27,015 nt of DNA from Candidatus Caldarchaeum sp. Lineage in GTDB: Archaea > Thermoproteota > Nitrososphaeria_A > Caldarchaeales > Caldarchaeaceae. The DNA is taken from contig JANXEM010000002.1 in assembly GCA_025058435.1 (NCBI GenBank), positions 1 through 27,015 on the forward strand, given 5' to 3'. A program made the translations under genes and the position numbers. Each line of letters starts with the position of its first letter. Within the stretch, counting starts at the first letter, position 1. Below the pieces are notes generated by a model. The model searched no databases, was not told the origin of the DNA, and was given only the letters and a program-made list of their open reading frames with translations. Of the stretch, positions 22,443-27,015 are shown piece after piece.

Positions 22443-22590
22443 CTTCAACCACCTGAATCAACTCTTCCAAAAAACCAACATAGTCCGAACAAGCTTCTTC
22501 TAACAACTGAATCATGCGCGCTTCTTCGACTCCAGCTAAACGAAGTATTTTTTCCGCCGCCGACTTCATCAACAACTGGTCGACGGTCAA
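22423..22590 (-). CDS. 55-residue acidic helical ORF overlapping the amidase start
   Basis: This short reading frame, from TTG 22590 to TGA 22425-22423, predicts a 55-residue protein. It has a short helix SAAEKILRLAGV, a long helix EEARMIQLLEEACSDYVGF and an acidic end VEDDDTPF. The composition is that of a folded helical protein and not of random sequence. The amidase ribosome binding site and start codon lie inside it, so the two would be coupled. TCTAAATA about 31 bases upstream could be its TATA box. It is not an obvious GatC, which is larger. The helix pattern vaguely recalls the first two helices of a histone fold, but no third helix follows. Function unknown. Confidence 0.55.
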   Translation of the reverse strand: MTVDQLLMKSAAEKILRLAGVEEARMIQLLEEACSDYVGFLEELIQVVEDDDTPF

Positions 22591-22661
22591 TCGTATTTAC
22601 TTTCTCCGCCGGGAAAGTCTAAATAGCGTCGTTCACCCGAAGAAAGAGGAGTTCGAGAAAG

Positions 22662-23435
22662 TTGACCGATAACAGGCGATTGTTGTTCGTCGTCGGCACC
22701 GCTGGTTCGGGGAAATCGTCCTTGACCGGTGTCTTCAGCGAATGGTTGAGAGACCACGGACAGTATAGCGCGACGGTCAACCTCGACCCGGCGGCGATTA
22801 CACTGCCTTATGAGCCCGACGTCGATGTTCGAGAGTTTGTTGACTATGAAAGAATTATGGCGACGAAGAACCTCGGCCCCAACGGCGGGCTCGTGGCCTC
22901 CGTGAGAGAAACCGCCAGAAACATCGACGAAATAGCTGCGGCGGTTGAAGAAACGAACGCGGAATGGCTGCTGGTCGACACCCCGGGCCAGCTCGAGCTA
23001 TTCGCCTTCAGAAAAGAAGGCCGAATCATAACGAGAAAAATTTCAGACAGCAAAAAGCTTCTCCTTTTCCTGATGGATTCAGTTTTATGCGCTCACCCAC
23101 GTAACTACGCCGCAACACTCTTCCTATCCGTTTCAACCATCCTATCACTCGGCCTGCCCTCGATAAACATCCTAAGCAGAGCCGACGCAGTACCAGCCCG
23201 TGTTCTCGCACGCATCTTCGGCTGGCACGAATCAGAAGCATCATTTTCCATAAACCCGTCCGGCTCGCTAAACGAACTGCAGACCACCCTATCGCGAGAA
23301 ATAGTCCAAACCATCTGGGAAATATCCAACAGCGTCCCATTAATCGCGGTATCATCCAAAACATTCGAAGGATTCAGCGAACTTTTCGCCACCCTCACCC
23401 GCGTCTACGGAGAAGGAGAAACCGAGCTGCAATGA
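22662..23435 (+). CDS. GPN-loop GTPase
   Basis: This 257-residue protein belongs to the GPN-loop GTPase family; in eukaryotes these help assemble RNA polymerase II, and archaea usually have one homologue. It has Walker A GTAGSGKSS (12-20), the diagnostic Gly-Pro-Asn at 72-74 in NLGPNGG, which completes the active site across the homodimer, and Walker B DTPGQLE (106-112). It starts with TTG at 22662, preceded by GAGGAG ten bases away. The stop overlaps the start of a coiled-coil gene as ATGA, hinting at a joint function. Confidence 0.93.
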   Translation: MTDNRRLLFVVGTAGSGKSSLTGVFSEWLRDHGQYSATVNLDPAAITLPYEPDVDVREFVDYERIMATKNLGPNGGLVASVRETARNIDEIAAAVEETNAEWLLVDTPGQLELFAFRKEGRIITRKISDSKKLLLFLMDSVLCAHPRNYAATLFLSVSTILSLGLPSINILSRADAVPARVLARIFGWHESEASFSINPSGSLNELQTTLSREIVQTIWEISNSVPLIAVSSKTFEGFSELFATLTRVYGEGETELQ

Positions 23436-24334
23436 CCGAAGAAAATGTTTCCGCGGTTGAAGAGGAGATTTTCCAGATAAGGGCGAGGCTCGCTGAAACA
23501 AAGAAGAAGAAGGTTGAATTTGAGGAGGAGGCTCAGAAGGCGCTGGAGAGGAGGGATAAACTTCACGCCCGCATAAAGGAAGTTAAGGAGAAGAACTCGT
23601 TGATTCTCGAACGTATCGGACAACTTCGCAGCGAAATCAACGAATTAAGGTCGCGGCTCGACGAAGTCGTCAAAAAAATCAACGAAAAACGCAACGAGAA
23701 GGAAGCTCTGCTTTCTACACAGATAGCCGACAACGCCAAAGGCTACACGGGTCAGGAAATTATCCGCCGGATTCGCGAGCTGGAGGAAAGGGTTGAAACA
23801 GAAATTCTCAGGCCGGAGGAGGAGAAAAAGATCTACGAGGAGCTTCGGCACTTGAACAAGGTTTTGGGTGAGGTGCAGAAGCGGGAGGGCGTCGCGGAAA
23901 AGCTGAAAGAGCTGAACGCTGTGGCCGCGCCGCTTTACGAAGAGGCGAAAAACCTACGGGAGCAGATAAAGAAGAAGAAGGATGAACTGGCGGTGGCTCG
24001 AGAAACCGTTCAGTCCGTCAAAGATTTGATTCAGCAGCTGAAGCCCGAAGCTGATTCGTATCATAACGCGTTTCTGGAAGCGAAGAAAAAAGCTCAGATG
24101 TGCGAAGCTGAGGAAATTTTGCTGGTTTCGAGGCTTGTTGAGCTTCAGGAATTTGTGAAAAAGAGCCGAGAGCTTGCGATAAGAACGAGAGAATACATCA
24201 TGAAAGAAAAGATCAAGACTAAGGCGTTGGAGAAGCTTTCCCATGGTGAGAAGCTGTCTTTTGAGGAGATGAAGCTGCTGATGGAGGATGAAGGAGCGTG
24301 GGCTGCGTTGACGAAAAAGCCGACGAAAAGTTAG
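23432..24334 (+). CDS. Archaeal coiled-coil protein (COG1340-like)
   Basis: This 300-residue protein is almost entirely heptad-like coiled coil, rich in Glu, Lys, Arg and Leu from residue 5 to about 265. A non-coil interruption near DNAKGYTGQEIIRRI (about 98-112) suggests a hairpin of two antiparallel helices. The C-terminal HGEKLSFEEMKLLMEDEGAW (about 269-289) looks like a small conserved helical end. It fits the widespread archaeal coiled-coil family COG1340, whose role is unknown. Translational coupling to the GPN GTPase (ATGA) suggests they act together. Its TAG stop shares TTAG with the TAA of the convergent EF-2 gene. Confidence 0.85.
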   Translation: MTEENVSAVEEEIFQIRARLAETKKKKVEFEEEAQKALERRDKLHARIKEVKEKNSLILERIGQLRSEINELRSRLDEVVKKINEKRNEKEALLSTQIADNAKGYTGQEIIRRIRELEERVETEILRPEEEKKIYEELRHLNKVLGEVQKREGVAEKLKELNAVAAPLYEEAKNLREQIKKKKDELAVARETVQSVKDLIQQLKPEADSYHNAFLEAKKKAQMCEAEEILLVSRLVELQEFVKKSRELAIRTREYIMKEKIKTKALEKLSHGEKLSFEEMKLLMEDEGAWAALTKKPTKS

Positions 24335-26517
24335 TCTTCCACGAATTGTGAAATCGTCGGTATTTCTAATGGTAGGCCTTTTCTTTTTCTGATTTCTTGT
24401 ATGACTTTGTCTTTGAGGGATGCTGGCACTGGCTTCCACTGGCTGAATTCGGTCGCCCAGAAGGCCTTGCCCATGGTTGCGCTTCTCATGGCTTCGCTGA
24501 GGTCGAATGTTTCTGCCGCTGGAATTTCTCCGACTACGACCGTTACGTATTCGGCTTGTTTGACGTCCATTACCCGGCCTCTTTTGCTGGTGATGGTTGA
24601 CGTTACGGCGCCCATGAATTCCGCCGAAACTTTAGCCTCAATCTTCAGCACGGGTTCAAGGAGGACGGGGTTTGCTGAAAGCACGCTGGCGTAGAGGCTT
24701 CTCCAAGTCGCTGGCGCGATCTGTGCGTAGCCTCTGTGAACGGGGTCTTCATGTAGATCGACTTGGGTCAGAACGGCCTTGACACCGCGCATGTTCTCAG
24801 CCGCGAGAGGCCCTTCCTGCATCACCCTCTGAAAACCCCCTACAATCATCATCCGAGATTCCTGAAGATATTGGGCTCCTTTCGTCGAGTCGACCAAGAT
24901 GTTGCCCCTTCCGTCGATGAGCCAGACGTTGCGGGCTTCGTCGGCATCCCATCCATGGTCCCGGAGGATTTTCGCCACTTGTTTTCTGTCCATTTCGTCG
25001 AAAAGCTCGCCCCTGCGTATCAGCTCTATGATTTCCGGCTCGAGCGGTTCAACCTTGGTGTAAATCCGGTTATGTCTGTTGGGGGATTTTCCTTCAAACT
25101 CGCGTCCGGTAGTTTGGACTGCTTCTCGGTAAAGGATGATGGGCCTTCCCGAAACGATTTCAAGCCCGGCCTTTTGAATCCATGTCAGAGCGATTTCGAG
25201 GTGAAGCGTACCCATTCCGCTGATGAGGTATTCGCCGGTTTCGGGCCTTACGACGGTAACGAGGGTCGGGTCTTCTATGGTGAGTTTGTTGAGGAATTCC
25301 ACCAGCTTCGGAAGGTCGCGGCTGTATTTCGGCTCGACGGAGATGGTGACAACGGGCTCAGAGACGTACTTTAGTGATTCGAACGGAATCGTCTCGACGG
25401 AGCCTAAGGTATCACCTGCTCTGACATCTGCGAGCCCGAGGACCGCGGGTATGTTTCCGGCGGGTATGCTGCCGACTATTTCCCTCGCCGGCCCCATGTA
25501 AACACCGACCTGCTGAACCCGGCCCGAAATGTTTCTTCCAACGATGATGACAGAATCTCCTTCGCTTATCGACCCGCTGAAAAGCCTTCCGGTTGCGACG
25601 ACGCCTGCCTGCGGGTCTACTCTAACGTCCGTCACGGCCATCACAGCTGGCCCGTTTTCATCGCAGTTGAGCATGGCCTGACCTACTTCGCTTTCGAGGT
25701 CTCCTTTCCATATCTTCGAAATCCGGTATTTCTGGGCGACGTGCGGCGGCGGATGTTTGGAAATCACCATTTCCAGAAGGGCTTCGTGAAGCGGTGTTTT
25801 CTGCCGAAGCCATTCAACGTCTTCGCGGCTGAACGCGTCTATAACGTCGCTGAATTTTATGCCCTTCTGCTGCGCAATCCTGACCGTGAACCCCCATCTG
25901 TCTTTGCTGCTGCCGAGGGCAACCGTGTTGTCGGCGAAACTGAGCTTCCATTTTTCTCTCTGCTCCGGCTCGCCGTACATGTCGACCAAGTTGTTGACGT
26001 CTTTGACGATTCTGCCAAGTGTTTCCTGAATCCTTTCAGGCGGCAGACGCAGTTCTTTGACAAGCCTGTCAATCTTGTTGATGTAAAGGACGGGCCTCAC
26101 CCTTTCGCTCAACGCTTGACGTATGACCGTCTCCGTCTGGGTCATCACACCTTCAACGGCGTCGACCACAACTATCGCGCCGTCGATGGCCCTTAGAGCA
26201 CGGGTAACTCTCCCGGAAAAGTCGACGTGGCCTGGGGTGTCGATGAGGTTTACGATGTATTGTTTTCCGTCTGTTTCGTAGTAGAGCGATACGTTGGCGG
26301 CTTTGATGGTCATCTGCCGCTGCTGCTCTTCTTCGAGATAGTCGAGGGCCAGAGCCCTTCCGGCGAGTGAAGGCGAAAGGAGCCCCGCGGCGGCGAGCAG
26401 GGAATCCGACGTCGTTGTTTTACCGTGGTCTACGTGGGCGATGATGCCGATGTTTCGGATGCTGTCCTTGTTCTTGAGGATGTCGACGACTTCGGATATG
26501 CGTTTAACTCTCGGCAT
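24331..26517 (-). CDS. fusA: Translation elongation factor 2 (aEF-2)
   Basis: EF-2 drives ribosomal translocation with GTP. The 728-residue protein has the G motifs AHVDHGKTT (27-35), DTPGH (93-97) and NKID (147-150). It also has the five-domain layout of archaeal/eukaryotic EF-2. In domain IV the loop VDLHEDPVHRG places His594 at the position converted to diphthamide, which distinguishes it from bacterial EF-G; ENMRGVKAVL precedes it as expected. ATG 26517 is the start; CTTTAAAG at about 35 bases upstream gives a short leader and there is no strong ribosome binding site. It lies 53 bases downstream of the coxG-like gene with its own promoter. Confidence 0.98.
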   Translation of the reverse strand: MPRVKRISEVVDILKNKDSIRNIGIIAHVDHGKTTTSDSLLAAAGLLSPSLAGRALALDYLEEEQQRQMTIKAANVSLYYETDGKQYIVNLIDTPGHVDFSGRVTRALRAIDGAIVVVDAVEGVMTQTETVIRQALSERVRPVLYINKIDRLVKELRLPPERIQETLGRIVKDVNNLVDMYGEPEQREKWKLSFADNTVALGSSKDRWGFTVRIAQQKGIKFSDVIDAFSREDVEWLRQKTPLHEALLEMVISKHPPPHVAQKYRISKIWKGDLESEVGQAMLNCDENGPAVMAVTDVRVDPQAGVVATGRLFSGSISEGDSVIIVGRNISGRVQQVGVYMGPAREIVGSIPAGNIPAVLGLADVRAGDTLGSVETIPFESLKYVSEPVVTISVEPKYSRDLPKLVEFLNKLTIEDPTLVTVVRPETGEYLISGMGTLHLEIALTWIQKAGLEIVSGRPIILYREAVQTTGREFEGKSPNRHNRIYTKVEPLEPEIIELIRRGELFDEMDRKQVAKILRDHGWDADEARNVWLIDGRGNILVDSTKGAQYLQESRMMIVGGFQRVMQEGPLAAENMRGVKAVLTQVDLHEDPVHRGYAQIAPATWRSLYASVLSANPVLLEPVLKIEAKVSAEFMGAVTSTITSKRGRVMDVKQAEYVTVVVGEIPAAETFDLSEAMRSATMGKAFWATEFSQWKPVPASLKDKVIQEIRKRKGLPLEIPTISQFVED

Positions 26518-26548
26518 TTTCGTTCCGACGACTAACGCTACGCCTCGG

Positions 26549-26556
26549 CTTTAAAG
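26549..26556 (-). promoter_or_regulatory. TATA-like box for EF-2
   Basis: CTTTAAAG, a palindrome, is centred about 35 bases before the EF-2 ATG within a 53-base gap. It predicts a leader of roughly 8-10 bases. Confidence 0.5.
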
Positions 26557-26570
26557 ATATGCAGGGTTAA

Positions 26571-27015
26571 CTATTTTTTCTTCTTTTTTCCGCCTTCGAG
26601 CTCCCGCTTCAATCCTTCAACTATTTCCCTAACTTTCGATTTTGTGGTGGATTCCATCAGCCTGCTTCCGACGCTGGCCACCATTCCTCCGACCACGACG
26701 TCAGCGTCCCAAGCCACTTCAGTCCCACCGTCTGCAGGAAGGAGTTTAAGGTTTAGCACAAGGTCTGCGGTCGACTGCATGCCGGACCCGTGGCCAACCA
26801 CCTTCACAAATTCGGGTGCGGTCACCTCTTCCATCCTGAAAGCCATGTTTAAAGTCCCTTTTATCATGCCAAGCCCGATTTTGAAGACTACTTTGAAGTT
26901 TCTTTCGTCGACTTTTTCGTATTTTTGGAGGTCGGGGATGAGTTTGGTGAAGCTGTCGGGGTTGGTGATGAATTTGAAAACAGTTTCTCTGTCGGCGGCT
27001 ACGGTGAATTTGTCG
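26571..27015 (-). CDS. coxG: CoxG-like SRPBCC protein (5'-truncated by window edge)
   Basis: The frame is open to the window edge, so only the C-terminal 147 or so residues are seen. Beginning DKFTVAADRETVFKFITNPD, it then runs through a LIPDLQKYEKVDE block, a VVFKIGLGMIKGTLNMAFRM strand pair, GGTEVAWDADVVVGGMVASV and GSRLMESTTKSKVREIVEGL. This is the SRPBCC hydrophobic-pocket fold of the CoxG family. In bacteria CoxG helps recruit or mature the molybdenum CO dehydrogenase at the membrane; archaeal homologues are often found outside cox clusters, so the role is uncertain. An ATG at 26867 is internal and not the start. The tail GGKKKKK is unusually lysine-rich. Molybdopterin synthase genes lie at the other end of the window. 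Confidence 0.8.
   Translation of the reverse strand, partial: DKFTVAADRETVFKFITNPDSFTKLIPDLQKYEKVDERNFKVVFKIGLGMIKGTLNMAFRMEEVTAPEFVKVVGHGSGMQSTADLVLNLKLLPADGGTEVAWDADVVVGGMVASVGSRLMESTTKSKVREIVEGLKRELEGGKKKKK

Noticed and set aside
22423..22590. The small ORF before the amidase as GatC
   Set aside because: It is too short and lacks the GatC pattern; GatB is also absent, so a tRNA amidotransferase operon is not supported.
24763..25374. 203-codon plus-strand open frame opposite EF-2
   Set aside because: Shadow of EF-2; the translation shows no protein-like motif and the minus-strand gene is certain.
1..27015. CRISPR array, insertion sequence, integrase or toxin-antitoxin pair
   Set aside because: No regularly spaced direct repeats, terminal inverted repeats with a transposase, or recognisable toxin/antitoxin proteins were found.

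Overview
The window looks like a compact archaeal genome segment, most likely from a thermophilic member of the Thermoproteota/Nitrososphaerota side of the archaea (an Aigarchaeota/Caldiarchaeum-like organism would fit, but that is inference). The archaeal call is firm. The window carries a TATA-binding protein, an Rrp4/Rrp41/Rrp42 exosome, SBDS, proteasome alpha, prefoldin beta, the KEOPS subunit Pcc1, eL43, an EF-2 with a diphthamide site, and Taw1. Many genes have TATA-like boxes about 26-30 bases before the start codon, as expected of leaderless transcripts. Genes inside operons instead use a GGAGGTGA-type ribosome binding site about 5-6 bases from the start. TTG and GTG starts are very common, and one ribosomal protein gene appears to start with CTG.

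Layout. 1-664 (minus): molybdopterin synthase moaE and moaD, the latter cut by the edge. 852-1949 (plus): an AdoMet/arginine decarboxylase proenzyme, a 405-base gap with hairpins and a start-less open frame, and a small basic hypothetical gene. 1888-3826: a PfkB-family kinase and Taw1, diverging from one apparently shared TATA box. 3804-8341 (minus): Nudix hydrolase, a large anchored surface protein, an 8-Cys small protein, CofE (coenzyme F420), a PD-(D/E)XK nuclease-like protein and a HIT protein. 8344-12254 (plus): lipA, E1-beta and E3 of a 2-oxoacid dehydrogenase, and lipB, followed by tbp with a TATA-rich promoter.

12847-20823 (minus): a long, tightly packed gene string in transcription order psmA - SBDS - rrp4 - rrp41 - rrp42 - eL43 - pcc1 - pfdB - DHH phosphoesterase - two ECF ATPases - EcfT. 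It is the archaeal exosome/proteasome superoperon running straight into an ECF transporter module. 20933-24334 (plus) and 21120-22590 (minus): a zinc-ribbon mini-protein, an amidase preceded by a 55-residue ORF, a GPN-loop GTPase and a coiled-coil protein. 24331-27015 (minus): EF-2 preceded by a CoxG/SRPBCC gene that runs off the window.

How it fits together: most of the window is information processing and protein/RNA quality control. The rest is cofactor biosynthesis (molybdopterin, lipoate, F420) plus wybutosine and polyamine chemistry. I found no tRNA, rRNA, CRISPR array, insertion sequence or phage-like segment. There is no obvious defence island. The most interesting points are the probable CTG-started eL43, the shared and overlapping divergent promoters, the small ORF in front of the amidase, the structured 405-base gap, the uncharacterised nuclease-like gene beside cofE, and the fact that all five convergent gene pairs overlap at their stop codons.
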